Part shown: piece by piece, positions 1 through 8,231 of the stretch
Numbering within the stretch: position 1 is the first letter of the stretch
Layout of the letters: each line of letters opens with the position of its first letter
Source of the DNA: an uncultured Acidobacteriota bacterium
GTDB lineage: Bacteria; Acidobacteriota; Vicinamibacteria; Fen-336
Direction of reading: 5' to 3'
Length of the DNA stretch: 64,000 nucleotides
NCBI GenBank assembly: GCA_902826455.1
Contig: CADEEV010000016.1
Coordinates: 1-64,000, forward strand
The notes under the pieces: model-generated
What the model saw: only the letters and a program-made list of their open reading frames with translations
Databases searched by the model: none
What the model was told of the DNA's origin: nothing
Program-made: the position numbers and the translations under genes

Positions 1-33
1 GGCGGGCGTTGCTCCTCCAACGCTAGCGCCTCC

Positions 34-1434
34 TCAGGGGTTCCGCTGGTGCCGGTAGATGAACGACGCGTACACGCGGTGGGACTTCAGGGACGTGTTG
101 GTGAGCACGTCGGCGCTCACGTTGGGGTAACGGCCGGTCTCGAAGACGTAGGCCACGTCGAACAGCATCGGGCCCACGATCACGCCCGCGCCGAGGGTGT
201 AGCCGTTGAAGGCCGGCGCGCCGCCGTCGCCGGGGGACTCGAGGGTCGTCCGGAAGAACTGCTCGTCCCGGAAGTAGCCCGCGCGGATCGGCCACTTGAA
301 GCGCTGGCGGAGCAGCACGTACTCGACGCCGACCCGCACCTGCTTCGTGTCCTGCTGGGGGATCGCGAGGTTCAAGGTCGGGTAGGGGAGCGTCCGGAAG
401 AAGTCCTTGGGCGCCGAGGGCACCGGCGGGTTGTCGATCTGGTCGAGCTCGGTGCGCTGCAGGGTGAAGAACCGGAAGATGCGGCCGTCGGACCAGTCGG
501 TCTTGGTGAAGTCGAGGGAGATCGTGACGTTGCTCTTCGGACGCCACGAGGCGCCCACGCCGATGGCGCCGGGCAGCCGCAGGCGCACGTCGTCCAGGGC
601 GTAGACGTTCTCCGTGGCGGTCCCGGGCGCGAAGGCGTCGATCCGGGTGCGGCCCAGCTTCACGTCGGTGATGAGGCCGCTCTTGAAGACCCCGCCGACG
701 TTGAGGCTCTCCCACGGCGACCACATGAGCCCGAAGTGGTAGTTCCAGCCCGAGAGGTCGAAGTTCGTGGTCTGGCGCGTGGGCACGACGCGATCGTCGC
801 GGATCACGACCTGCTTGTAGCCGTTGAACCAGTGGTTCACGGTCACGCCGGCGCGCAGCGTGCGGGAGAGCTTGAGTCCGGTCCCCAGGGCGACGACGTC
901 GAAGCCGCCCGCGGACGCAACGCTGCGCTCCTGGTCCGGGTCGCTGATCGTGCGGTCGCTGCTGAAGGAGATCACGCGCTGGTAGCTGATCTGGGCCGAG
1001 CCGCTCACGCGCCCGGCGTCGTACGGCATCGCGAAGGCGACGAAGTCCGGCGCGTTGCCGCTGCGCTCGTCCCGGGTGCGGGCGCCGTTGGCCGTCGTGC
1101 GGCTGTTGAGGGAGTTCTGCAGCCACACGAAGGAGAACTCGGGGAGTCGCAGGTAGCTGAGGCCCGCGGGGTTCCAGGAAGCGGCGGTCGCGTCGTCGGC
1201 TCGGGCCAGGAACGCGCCGCCCATGCCGAGGGCGCGGGCCCCGGAGCCCTGCACGACGTTCAGGCTGGCCTGCAGGTCGAGCTCGTCCTGGAACAGCCGG
1301 TCGGGCGGCGGCGTCGGGGACGGCTGCTGCCCCCACGTGGGCGACGCGCAGGCGCTCGCCAGCAGGAGGAAGGACAGACGTATCACGCCCTTACGCGCTT
1401 CGGAGCCCACGTTTCTTCCCGTGGGCGCGAGCAT
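34..1434 (-). CDS. FadL/OmpP1-like outer-membrane transport protein
   Basis: Probable outer-membrane beta-barrel of the FadL/OmpP1 kind, a family that moves hydrophobic compounds across the outer membrane. The N-terminus has a hydrophobic export segment (LSFLLLASA, about residues 20-29). The mature part opens with the hallmark GARALGMGGAF and then ASWNPAGL, followed by alternating strands that run to the end. The ATG at 1434 gives 466 aa. A GTG at 1386 would give 450 aa with a more compact signal peptide and is a real alternative. The open frame continues upstream across the next gene, but that part is arginine-rich antisense sequence. The gene is monocistronic as far as the window shows. Substrate is unknown; family assignment is fairly secure from the N-terminal hallmark. 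Confidence 0.8.
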   Translation of the reverse strand: MLAPTGRNVGSEARKGVIRLSFLLLASACASPTWGQQPSPTPPPDRLFQDELDLQASLNVVQGSGARALGMGGAFLARADDATAASWNPAGLSYLRLPEFSFVWLQNSLNSRTTANGARTRDERSGNAPDFVAFAMPYDAGRVSGSAQISYQRVISFSSDRTISDPDQERSVASAGGFDVVALGTGLKLSRTLRAGVTVNHWFNGYKQVVIRDDRVVPTRQTTNFDLSGWNYHFGLMWSPWESLNVGGVFKSGLITDVKLGRTRIDAFAPGTATENVYALDDVRLRLPGAIGVGASWRPKSNVTISLDFTKTDWSDGRIFRFFTLQRTELDQIDNPPVPSAPKDFFRTLPYPTLNLAIPQQDTKQVRVGVEYVLLRQRFKWPIRAGYFRDEQFFRTTLESPGDGGAPAFNGYTLGAGVIVGPMLFDVAYVFETGRYPNVSADVLTNTSLKSHRVYASFIYRHQRNP

Positions 1435-1466
1435 AGCACGCGGTCCCCGCCGCGCCGGGAACGGTC

Positions 1467-1856
1467 CTAGCGCAAGGCGGAGTCGGGCCGCTCGCCGCAC
1501 AGCAGCGACAACGTGCGTCCCTCCTCGGCGAGGCCCAGGCACTCGAAGAGATTGCGCACGTGCTGGCCGAGGCGGTCGTTGCGCAGGCGTGTCTCGAGGA
1601 CCACGTCCACCACGGCGCGGGCCCGCTCGGCCGCCTCGTCGGCCGCCCGGAGCGCCGCCTCGAGGGGCGGATCGTCGTCGAACTCGCGCAGCGAGCGCTC
1701 CAGCCGGTCGAGGGCCTCGTGGAGGGAGCGGGCGCCGCCGTTCGTGGCTTCGCCGAAAGCGCCCAGGGCTTCGAGGGTGCCGGCGACGCGCATCGCGACC
1801 GTCCGGGCGTGGGGCAGGTTGATGTGGACGTAGCGTTCGTACGCGGCGTCGCTCAT
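1467..1856 (-). CDS. Small helical protein of unknown function
   Basis: A 129-residue protein I do not recognise. It is acidic and predicted mostly alpha-helical, with no signal peptide or membrane segment. Helical stretches such as LHEALDRLERSLREF and AADEAAERARAVVDVVLETRLR suggest a small cytosolic helical bundle. The ATG at 1856 (MSDAAYERYVHINLP) is preferred because an AAGG ribosome-binding site lies six bases upstream; an in-frame upstream ATG at 1898 would add 14 residues and overlap the divergent peptidase gene. Its neighbours are an outer-membrane barrel downstream and an M16 peptidase diverging from it. Neither suggests a function. Confidence 0.6.
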   Translation of the reverse strand: MSDAAYERYVHINLPHARTVAMRVAGTLEALGAFGEATNGGARSLHEALDRLERSLREFDDDPPLEAALRAADEAAERARAVVDVVLETRLRNDRLGQHVRNLFECLGLAEEGRTLSLLCGERPDSALR

Positions 1857-1884
1857 CGCCTTGGGCAACGAGTCTAGCACGCGG

Positions 1885-1890
1885 CATAAT
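1885..1890 (+). promoter_or_regulatory. -10-like hexamer before the M16 peptidase
   Basis: CATAAT, separated by seven bases from the ATG at 1898. If it is used, transcription would begin at or next to that ATG, giving a leaderless mRNA. This argues against the in-frame ATG at 1889, which lies inside the hexamer. Confidence 0.45.
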
Positions 1891-1897
1891 GGCGCCA

Positions 1898-3157
1898 ATG
1901 ATCGTCAAGGAAGTCCTGGACAACGGCCTCACCCTGCTCACGGAGGCCATGCCCCACGTGCGCAGCGTCGCGATCGGCGTGTGGGTGAAGCGCGGCAGCC
2001 GCCACGAGCGCCTGGAGCAGACGGGCCTCAGCCACTTCATCGAGCACATGGTGTTCAAGGGCACGAAGGCCCGCTCGGCCGAGGCGATCGCCTCCGAGGT
2101 GGACTCGATCGGCGGCCACATGGACGCCTTCACCGCGAAGGAGTACGCGGCCTTCCACCTGAAGGTGCTCGACGAGCACCTGCCCCTCGCGGTGGAGATC
2201 CTGGGCGACATCGTGATGAACCCGCTCTTCGACGCCGTCGAGATGGCGAAGGAGAAGAAGGTCATCTTCGAAGAGATCAAGATGGTCGAGGACACGCCCG
2301 ACGACCTGGTGATGGAGCTGTTCAGCCAGGCGTTCTGGCCCGATCATCCCCTCGGGCGGCCGATCCTCGGCACGCGCCAGAGCGTCGCCGGCTTCGACCG
2401 CGACGAGATGGCGGCGTTCTTCCGCTCGGTCTACCACCCCGGCAACATCGTGATCGCGGCCGCCGGCAACCTCGACCACAAGAAGGTCTCGGCGCTGATC
2501 CACCGCCACTTCGGCGACCTGGCGCCCGGCAAGGGCAAGCACGCGAAGCCCCAGCCGCCGAAGGCCCACGCCGCGATCGTCACGCGCTCCAAGAAGGAGC
2601 TCGAGCAGGTCCACGTGTGCCTCGGCACCCCCGCCTTCCGCCAGGGCCACCAGGATCGCTTCGGCTCCTACATCCTCAACACCGTCCTGGGCGGCAGCAT
2701 GTCGTCGCGGCTCTTCCAGAACGTCCGCGAGAAGCGCGGCCTGGTGTACTCGATCTCGTCCGGGGTCTCGTCCTACTCGGATGCGGGGAGCTTCACGATC
2801 TACGCCGGGACCGGCCTCGACAGCATCGACGAGGTGGTGCGGCTCACGATCGAGGAGCTGCGCCGCATGAAGGACGAGGACGTGCCGCCGGCCGAGCTGC
2901 GGCGCGCCAAGGACCACTTGAAGGGCAGCCTGATGCTGTCCCTCGAGTCGACCGGCAGCCGCATGAACTCCATCGCGCGCCAGGAGATCTACTTCGGCCG
3001 CCAGCTGGGCCTCGACGAGACCCTGGCGAGCATCGAGGGCGTCCTCGCGAAGGACGTGCGGCGCATCGCGAACCAGATCTTCGACGGCGGCCTCGCCATG
3101 AGCGTCCTGGGGAACCTCAAGGGCTACCGGCCCCGGGCCTCGCAGCTCCGGGTCTGA
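1898..3157 (+). CDS. M16 family (pitrilysin/mitochondrial processing peptidase-like) zinc protease
   Basis: Zinc metallopeptidase of the M16B type, related to the processing-peptidase beta subunit and bacterial PqqL/YmxG proteins. The inverted zinc motif HFIEH is at residues 46-50, and the third-ligand region EEIKM.ED.P follows near residue 130. The C-terminal half has the paired inactive domain, including the GGSMSSRLFQ.VREKRGLVYSI block. Length (419 aa) is normal for the family. I start at ATG 1898 (MIVKEVLDNGLTLL), because the upstream in-frame ATG at 1889 overlaps a -10-like element and family members usually begin with this segment. No signal peptide is present, so it probably acts in the cytoplasm on peptides. 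An XRE-cupin gene follows after nine bases, probably in the same operon. Confidence 0.9.
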   Translation: MIVKEVLDNGLTLLTEAMPHVRSVAIGVWVKRGSRHERLEQTGLSHFIEHMVFKGTKARSAEAIASEVDSIGGHMDAFTAKEYAAFHLKVLDEHLPLAVEILGDIVMNPLFDAVEMAKEKKVIFEEIKMVEDTPDDLVMELFSQAFWPDHPLGRPILGTRQSVAGFDRDEMAAFFRSVYHPGNIVIAAAGNLDHKKVSALIHRHFGDLAPGKGKHAKPQPPKAHAAIVTRSKKELEQVHVCLGTPAFRQGHQDRFGSYILNTVLGGSMSSRLFQNVREKRGLVYSISSGVSSYSDAGSFTIYAGTGLDSIDEVVRLTIEELRRMKDEDVPPAELRRAKDHLKGSLMLSLESTGSRMNSIARQEIYFGRQLGLDETLASIEGVLAKDVRRIANQIFDGGLAMSVLGNLKGYRPRASQLRV

Positions 3158-3166
3158 GGGCGTCCC

Positions 3167-3808
3167 ATGGCCCTCCTGAAGCAAGAGGCCGTGGGAGCGC
3201 ACATTCGCGAGCTGCGCCTGGCCCTCAAGATGTCCCTGCGCACCCTCGCGGCGCGCACCGACTTCTCGCCGAGCTTCATCTCGCAGCTCGAGAACGGCCT
3301 GGTCTCGCCCTCGATCCACTCCATGGAGAGGATCGCCGAGACCCTGGGCGTGAGCCTCGGGGAGTTCTTCACGGCCGCCACGAAGGGCGAGGGCGGCGCG
3401 ATCGTCCGCGTCCAGGAACGCGAGACCCTGCTGAGCTCGTGGTCGCAGGCCGTCGTGGAGAGCCTGGCGCCCACGGACGGCCGGCCGCTGGAGGCGATCC
3501 TGCTCACCCTCGAGCCGGGCGGTCGCAGCGGAAAGCACTCCTACCCGCGCTCCTCCGACGAGTTCGCGTTCGTGCTCGAGGGCCGCGTCACGCTCACTCT
3601 CGGTCCCGAGAGCCACGAGCTCCACGAGGGCGACTCGGTGACGATCCTGCCCCGCGAGCTGCGGCTCTGGGTCAACGAGGCCGGCGCGCCCGCGCGCATC
3701 CTGGTCGTCTCGGGACGCGGCCTCTCGGCCCCGGCTAGATCAGGCGGAGCTGTTCGGGCACGCGGCCCCGCGCGACCTCGACCCAGCCGGTCCCGTCGGC
3801 GTTCGTGA
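3167..3808 (+). CDS. XRE-cupin transcriptional regulator
   Basis: DNA-binding regulator with an N-terminal XRE/Cro-type helix-turn-helix (about residues 10-65, with SLRTLAARTDFSPSFISQLE) and a C-terminal cupin sensor domain (about 100-180). This is the architecture of PuuR, ClgR-like and sulfur/amine catabolism regulators. Such proteins usually repress catabolic genes and bind a small ligand in the cupin barrel. It lies nine bases after the M16 peptidase and is probably co-transcribed. The last 25 or so residues are arginine/proline-rich and lie antisense to the end of the neighbouring MBL hydrolase gene, so the native C-terminus may be shorter or a stop may have been lost. Its target is unknown. 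It is the only regulator in the window of a type often tied to amine catabolism. Confidence 0.85.
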   Translation: MALLKQEAVGAHIRELRLALKMSLRTLAARTDFSPSFISQLENGLVSPSIHSMERIAETLGVSLGEFFTAATKGEGGAIVRVQERETLLSSWSQAVVESLAPTDGRPLEAILLTLEPGGRSGKHSYPRSSDEFAFVLEGRVTLTLGPESHELHEGDSVTILPRELRLWVNEAGAPARILVVSGRGLSAPARSGGAVRARGPARPRPSRSRRRS

Positions 3809-4547
3809 TCGTGATCGACACGTCGTCGCGCCCGGCCCGGTCGAGGGCCTGCTCGGCCGCCATGCGCACGAGCTCGGGATGGTTGTTCTTCTGGGAAAGG
3901 TGGGCGAGCACCAGCTGCTGGCAGCCCGCCGCCAGGCCGCTCGCGAGGTAGCGTCCGACGTCGCCGTTGGAGAGATGGCCCTCGGCCCCGAGGATGCGCT
4001 CCTTGAGCGACCACGGGTACGGGCCGTCGCGGAGCAGGCCCGGGTCGTAGTTGGACTCGACCAGCAGCGCCCGGCACTCGCCGAACGCCGCGACCACCTC
4101 GCGGCTCAGGTGTCCGAGGTCGGTCGCGTGTCCGAGGCTCGCGTCCCCGTAGCTCACCACGAAGGCCACGGGCTCGGCCGCGTCGTGGGGCACCCGCACG
4201 GCCCTCACGCGCAAGGCTCCGATCGCGACCTCGGCGCCGGCCGCCACCACGTCGTAGCCGGCGATGTCGCAGGCTCCGAGGCCCGCGGCCGCGTACGTGC
4301 CCCGCGTTCCCGCCAGCCGCACGCCCCACTTGCGCGAGAACGACGGCGCGCCCCGGGCATGGTCGCTGTGCTCGTGGGTGAGGAACACGGCCGCGACGCT
4401 CGCGGGATCGACGCCCGCCGAGAGGAGGCGCTCGGCCAGGTCCTTCGGCCCGAGCCCGGCGTCGATCAGGATGCGCGTGCCCGCCGCCTCGACCAGCGTC
4501 GCGTTCCCCGAGCTGCCGGAGCCGAGGACGCGGAAGCGGAAGCTCAC
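3735..4547 (-). CDS. MBL-fold metallohydrolase, YycJ/WalJ-like
   Basis: Metallo-beta-lactamase-fold hydrolase of 270 aa. The signature THEHSDH at residues 57-63 supplies the HxHxDH metal site, and a GSGSSGN segment near the N-terminus is typical of the YycJ/WalJ group, dinuclear-metal exonuclease-like proteins. Further ligands lie in VRVPHDA and GHATDLGH. The GTG at 4547 is chosen because it overlaps the stop of the upstream cupin gene as GTGA, the usual sign of translational coupling; the frame stays open far upstream only as antisense to purB. It therefore forms a two-gene operon with the cupin gene. A phosphodiesterase or nuclease role is likely; the substrate is not determined. Confidence 0.85.
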   Translation of the reverse strand: MSFRFRVLGSGSSGNATLVEAAGTRILIDAGLGPKDLAERLLSAGVDPASVAAVFLTHEHSDHARGAPSFSRKWGVRLAGTRGTYAAAGLGACDIAGYDVVAAGAEVAIGALRVRAVRVPHDAAEPVAFVVSYGDASLGHATDLGHLSREVVAAFGECRALLVESNYDPGLLRDGPYPWSLKERILGAEGHLSNGDVGRYLASGLAAGCQQLVLAHLSQKNNHPELVRMAAEQALDRAGRDDVSITITNADGTGWVEVARGRVPEQLRLI

Positions 4548-4921
4548 TTCTGGCGCAGGTAGGCGTCGGTGCCGTCGAGCCAGTCCTGGCGCGGCGGGTC
4601 GAAGATGTCGACGTCCAGGGTGTCCTCGAGGGCCACGGCCTTGTGGGGCAGGTTCCCGGGGATCACGAGGACCTCGCCGGCGCGCACGATGCGCTCGTCC
4701 TTCTGGTCCTCGCCGAGGTAGAAGTGGAGCGCGCCCTCGAGGATGTAGGTGATCTGCTCGTTCGCGTGGGAGTGCTTCGGGACGACGCAGCCCTTCTTCA
4801 GGTAGACGTGGGCCAGCATCATGCGCTCGCCGGTCACGAGGCGCCGGTCGAGGCTGTCGGTGACCTTCTCCTTCGGCATGTCGTCCCAGCGGTAGGAGCG
4901 CGCGGCGGTGGGTGAGGACAT
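4544..4921 (-). CDS. Small cupin-domain protein
   Basis: Single-domain cupin of 125 aa. Metal ligands are visible in HSHANEQ (H50, H52, E55) and at H93 in IPGNLPHKA, so the barrel probably binds a metal ion. Proteins of this size are isomerases, dioxygenases or sensors, and sequence alone does not decide between them. The gene is the first of a pair with an MBL-fold hydrolase (GTGA overlap). Its start codon is only 25 bases from the start of the divergent purB, and a TAGAAT hexamer lies six bases before the ATG, which suggests a leaderless message. Confidence 0.8.
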   Translation of the reverse strand: MSSPTAARSYRWDDMPKEKVTDSLDRRLVTGERMMLAHVYLKKGCVVPKHSHANEQITYILEGALHFYLGEDQKDERIVRAGEVLVIPGNLPHKAVALEDTLDVDIFDPPRQDWLDGTDAYLRQK

Positions 4922-4927
4922 GGCGGC

Positions 4928-4933
4928 ATTCTA
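4928..4933 (-). promoter_or_regulatory. -10-like hexamer for the cupin/MBL operon
   Basis: Reads TAGAAT on the minus strand, six bases before the cupin ATG at 4921. It lies directly beside the opposite-strand hexamer of purB, so the two promoters are packed almost on top of each other. Confidence 0.45.
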
Positions 4934-4934
4934 G

Positions 4935-4940
4935 TAGACT
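4935..4940 (+). promoter_or_regulatory. -10-like hexamer for purB
   Basis: TAGACT, six bases before the purB GTG at 4947. With normal spacing the transcript would start at the GTG itself. Confidence 0.45.
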
Positions 4941-4946
4941 CCGGCG

Positions 4947-6242
4947 GTGATTCCTCGCTACAGCCGGCCCGAGATGGCCCGCCTCTGGTCCGACGAAAGC
5001 CGCTTCTCCGCCTGGCTCGCCGTGGAGATCGCCGCCTCCGAAGTGCTGGCCGAGCGCGGCGTCGTGCCGAAGGAGGCCCTCGCCGTCATCAAGGCGAAGG
5101 CGCGCTTCGACGTCGAGCGCATCGACGCGATCGAGAAGGAAGTCCAGCACGACGTGATCGCGTTCGTGTCGAGCGTCGCCGAGAACGTCGGCCCCGAGGG
5201 ACGCTGGATCCACTACGGCCTCACGTCCTCGGACGTGGTGGACACCGCGCTCTCCATGCTCATCCGCGACGCCTGCTCGCTGATCCTCGCGGACGTGACG
5301 GAGCTCATGGCGGCGGTCAAGGTCCGCGCCCTCGAGCACAAGCACACGCCGATGATCGGCCGCACCCACGGCGTCCACGCCGAGGTCATGACCTTCGGCC
5401 TGAAGCTCGCCCTGTGGCACTCGCAGCTGCAGCGCGACCTGGGGCGCCTCGAGCGCGCCCGGGAGACGATCGCGGTCGGCAAGCTGTCCGGCGCCGTCGG
5501 CACGTTCTCGCACCTGGGTCCGGACGTCGAGGCCGAGGTGTGCGCGAAGGTCGGGCTGAAGCCGGCGCCGATCGCGTCCCAGGTGCTGCAGCGCGACCAG
5601 CACGCCGAGGTGATGACCACCCTCGCGATCCTGGCCGCGAGCCTCGAGACCTTCGCCACCGAGATCCGCGCCTTGCAGAAGACCGAGGTCCGCGAGCTCG
5701 AGGAGCCCTTCGGCGGCAAGCAGAAGGGCTCGTCCGCCATGCCCCACAAGCGCAACCCGGTGGGCTGCGAGCAGATCACGGGCCTGGCGCGCCTGGTGCG
5801 CTCGAACGCCTTGGCCGCCCTCGAGAACGTGGCGCTCTGGCACGAGCGCGACATCAGCCACTCGTCGGTCGAGCGCGTGATCATCCCCGACAGCTTCCTG
5901 GCCCTCGACCACATGCTGCGGCGCTTCACCGGCATCGTGAAGGGCCTGACCGTGAACGCCGACCGCATGCGGCGCAACCTCGAGTCGGGCCAGGGCCTCG
6001 TGTTCTCGGGGCAGCTCCTGCTCGAGCTCACGGCCCGCGGCCTGCGCCGCGAGGACGCGTACTCCATCGTCCAGACCCACGCCATGGAGGCCTGGAAGAC
6101 CGAAGGGGACTTCAAGGCGCGCGTGCTCGCCGATCCCGAGGTCCTGAAGATCCTGAAGCCCGAGGAGATCGGCGAGGTCTTCCACCTCGAGCGCTACCTC
6201 GGCCACGTCGACGCGATCTTCGACCGGGTGTTCGGCGGATGA
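4947..6242 (+). CDS. purB: Adenylosuccinate lyase
   Basis: Cleaves SAICAR to AICAR and adenylosuccinate to AMP in purine synthesis. The fumarase/aspartase-superfamily signature [10 protein letters not shown] sits near residue 262, with the other conserved blocks [14 protein letters not shown] and [13 protein letters not shown]. Length (431 aa) is that of the short bacterial/archaeal PurB class, as in Bacillus and Thermotoga. Translation starts at a GTG ([10 protein letters not shown]) with no clear Shine-Dalgarno but a -10-like hexamer six bases upstream, so the mRNA may be leaderless. The gene heads an operon purB-mscS-purS-purQ, joined to the next gene by an ATGA overlap. The assignment is secure. 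Confidence 0.97.
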   Translation: MIPRYSRPEMARLWSDESRFSAWLAVEIAASEVLAERGVVPKEALAVIKAKARFDVERIDAIEKEVQHDVIAFVSSVAENVGPEGRWIHYGLTSSDVVDTALSMLIRDACSLILADVTELMAAVKVRALEHKHTPMIGRTHGVHAEVMTFGLKLALWHSQLQRDLGRLERARETIAVGKLSGAVGTFSHLGPDVEAEVCAKVGLKPAPIASQVLQRDQHAEVMTTLAILAASLETFATEIRALQKTEVRELEEPFGGKQKGSSAMPHKRNPVGCEQITGLARLVRSNALAALENVALWHERDISHSSVERVIIPDSFLALDHMLRRFTGIVKGLTVNADRMRRNLESGQGLVFSGQLLLELTARGLRREDAYSIVQTHAMEAWKTEGDFKARVLADPEVLKILKPEEIGEVFHLERYLGHVDAIFDRVFGG

Positions 6243-7288
6243 GCCTGCTGTCGGACCCGACCGTCCACGAGGCCCTCGTCAGCCTGCTGATCCTCGCGGG
6301 CTCCTATTTCGCCGCCCGCCTGCTCTCGTACGCCTTCGGCCGCGTGCTGACGAGCGCCGCGAAGCGCTCGGTCTCGACTCTCGACGACCGCCTGGTGGTC
6401 GCGGTCAAGAAGCCCGTCACCTACGCCTTGTTCCTGGTCGGGTGCTACGCGGCCGTGCACCGCTCGCCGCTGCCGGAGAGCTGGACGCGCCGCATCGACC
6501 AGGCGCTGTTCGTGCTGAGCGTGGTGCTCATCACGCTCGCCGTGGTCCGCGCCTACGCCATCTTCATCGAGTGGTACACGACCCATTCGCCGGCCGCCGC
6601 GGCCACGGGCTCCCATGCGCCGTTCGGGCCGCTCCTGAGCAAGGTCGGGCGCGCGATCATCGCGCTGCTGGCCATGATCACGATCCTGCAGCACCTGGGC
6701 GTCAACGTGGCGTCGCTGGTCGTGTCGCTGGGAGTCGGCTCCCTCGCGGTCGGCCTCGCCGCCCAGGACACCCTCGCGAACCTGTTCGCGGGCTTCACCC
6801 TCACCCTCGACCAGCCGTTCCGCGTCGGCGAGCGCATCCAGCTCACGACCGGCGAGGTGGGCGACGTCGAGGCGATCGGGATCCGCTCGACGCGCCTGCG
6901 CACGACGGACGAGACGATCGTGGTGGTGCCCAACAGCGTGCTCGTCAAGGACCGCCTCGTGAACCTGTCGCGGCCCACGCGGCGCCTCGCGGTCCGCGTC
7001 GAGCTCAACGTGCCCTACGGCACGGACCTCGACAAGGCGAAGTCCCTGCTCGCCGCCGCGACGGCCGCGAGCGCCCACGTCGACCCGGACCAGGCCCCGA
7101 GCGTCGTGGTGACCCAGCTCGCCGACGGCGGCGTCGGCCTGCGCCTCGGGTTCCAGGCGCGGGACTACACCGAGGCCCACCTGGCCCGCAGCGAGGTGCT
7201 GGAGGCCGTCTACAAGAGCTTCGCCGAGAGCGGGATCGAAGCCCCCTCTCCCGCCATGCGCATCATTTCAGGAGAGGTCAAGACATGA
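6239..7288 (+). CDS. MscS-family mechanosensitive ion channel
   Basis: Small-conductance mechanosensitive channel of 349 aa, opening under membrane tension to release solutes on osmotic downshock. Four hydrophobic helices fill the first 155 or so residues. The last, pore-lining helix carries the glycine/alanine pattern VGSLAVGLAAQDTLANLFAGF-type typical of MscS TM3. The beta domain follows (QPFRVGERIQL, GIRSTRLRTTDETIVVVPNS). The ATG at 6239 overlaps the purB stop (ATGA) and its own stop overlaps the purS ATG the same way, so it is embedded in a purine operon with translational coupling on both sides. That position is odd, because nothing links the channel to purine synthesis. Family assignment is firm. 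Confidence 0.92.
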   Translation: MSLLSDPTVHEALVSLLILAGSYFAARLLSYAFGRVLTSAAKRSVSTLDDRLVVAVKKPVTYALFLVGCYAAVHRSPLPESWTRRIDQALFVLSVVLITLAVVRAYAIFIEWYTTHSPAAAATGSHAPFGPLLSKVGRAIIALLAMITILQHLGVNVASLVVSLGVGSLAVGLAAQDTLANLFAGFTLTLDQPFRVGERIQLTTGEVGDVEAIGIRSTRLRTTDETIVVVPNSVLVKDRLVNLSRPTRRLAVRVELNVPYGTDLDKAKSLLAAATAASAHVDPDQAPSVVVTQLADGGVGLRLGFQARDYTEAHLARSEVLEAVYKSFAESGIEAPSPAMRIISGEVKT

Positions 7289-7524
7289 AGGCCCGCGTCT
7301 ACGTCACACTGAAGAAGTCGGTGTTCGATCCCCAGGGCAAGACGATCCACGACGCGCTCGCCTCCATGGGATACTCGAGCGTCGCGGACGTGCGCCAGGG
7401 CAAGTTCTTCGAGGTCAGCCTCGAGGGCGTCGCCGCGGCGGCGGGCAAGAAGCTCGTCGAGGAGATCGCCCACAAGGTTCTGGCGAACCCGGTGATCGAG
7501 AGCTACACCGTGGAGGTCGAGTAA
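7285..7524 (+). CDS. purS: Phosphoribosylformylglycinamidine synthase, PurS subunit
   Basis: Small (79 aa) structural subunit of the three-part FGAM synthase PurSQL, which amidates FGAR in purine synthesis and helps pass ammonia from PurQ to PurL. The sequence has the PurS pattern: a beta strand ([16 protein letters not shown]) then [22 protein letters not shown]. It overlaps the stop of mscS by an ATGA and ends four bases before purQ, so it is coupled to both. Its presence matches the small, PurS-dependent purL found at 20.5 kb. Confidence 0.95.
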   Translation: MKARVYVTLKKSVFDPQGKTIHDALASMGYSSVADVRQGKFFEVSLEGVAAAAGKKLVEEIAHKVLANPVIESYTVEVE

Positions 7525-7528
7525 CGCG

Positions 7529-8224
7529 ATGAAGATCGGCGTCGTCGTCTTTCCGGGCTCCAACTGCGACCACGACGCGTACCACGTGTCGAAGCACGTG
7601 TGCGGCGCCGACACCCGCTTCGTGTGGCACAAGGACGCGGACGTGAAGGGCCTCGACGCGGTGATCCTCCCGGGCGGCTTCTCCTACGGCGACTACCTGC
7701 GCACGGGCGGCATCGCCCGCTTCAGCCCGGTGATGAAGGCGGTGGGCGAGTTCGCGGCCAAGGGCGGGACGGTGATCGGCATCTGCAACGGCTTCCAGAT
7801 CCTCCAGGAGGCCGGCCTCCTGCCGGGCGCCATGCTGCGCAACCGGACGACGAAGTTCCTGTCGCAGCCGGTCCACGTGCGGGTCGAGCGCACCGACACG
7901 CCCTTCACGGCCGGCCTCACGGCCGGCGACGTGCTAACGATGCCGATCGGTCACGGCGAGGGCAACTTCTACCTGCCCGACGCCGACCTCGATCGCCTCG
8001 AGGGCGAGGGCCGCGTGGTCTTCCGCTACGCCCGCAAGGACGGCACCCTGGACGAGGCCTCGAACCCCAACGGCAGCGCCCGGGCCATCGCCGGCGTCTG
8101 CAACGAGGGGCGCAACGTGATCGGCTTGATGCCGCATCCGGAGCGCGCCAGCGAGGCGGCCCTGGGCTGCGCCGACGGCGTCAAGCTGTTCCAGGCCCTG
8201 ACCCGGGTCCTCCAGGCCGCCTGA
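7529..8224 (+). CDS. purQ: Phosphoribosylformylglycinamidine synthase, glutaminase subunit PurQ
   Basis: Class I glutamine amidotransferase that supplies ammonia to PurL for conversion of FGAR to FGAM. The catalytic triad is complete: C86 in GICNGFQ, and H203 and E205 in MPHPE. The N-terminal start [14 protein letters not shown] is typical of PurQ. Length (231 aa) is standard. It is the last clearly purine-related gene of the purB operon and follows purS by four bases. Confidence 0.97.
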   Translation: MKIGVVVFPGSNCDHDAYHVSKHVCGADTRFVWHKDADVKGLDAVILPGGFSYGDYLRTGGIARFSPVMKAVGEFAAKGGTVIGICNGFQILQEAGLLPGAMLRNRTTKFLSQPVHVRVERTDTPFTAGLTAGDVLTMPIGHGEGNFYLPDADLDRLEGEGRVVFRYARKDGTLDEASNPNGSARAIAGVCNEGRNVIGLMPHPERASEAALGCADGVKLFQALTRVLQAA

Positions 8225-8231
8225 GCGGCCC

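Noticed and set aside
1435-2295. Open frame continuing upstream of the outer-membrane barrel gene on the minus strand
   Set aside because: The added part is antisense to the small helical gene and the M16 peptidase and is arginine/proline-rich without domain character; the signal peptide lies after it.
5414-6238. Upstream extension of the mscS frame through purB
   Set aside because: It is a shifted reading of purB with no membrane character; the ATGA overlap marks the true start.
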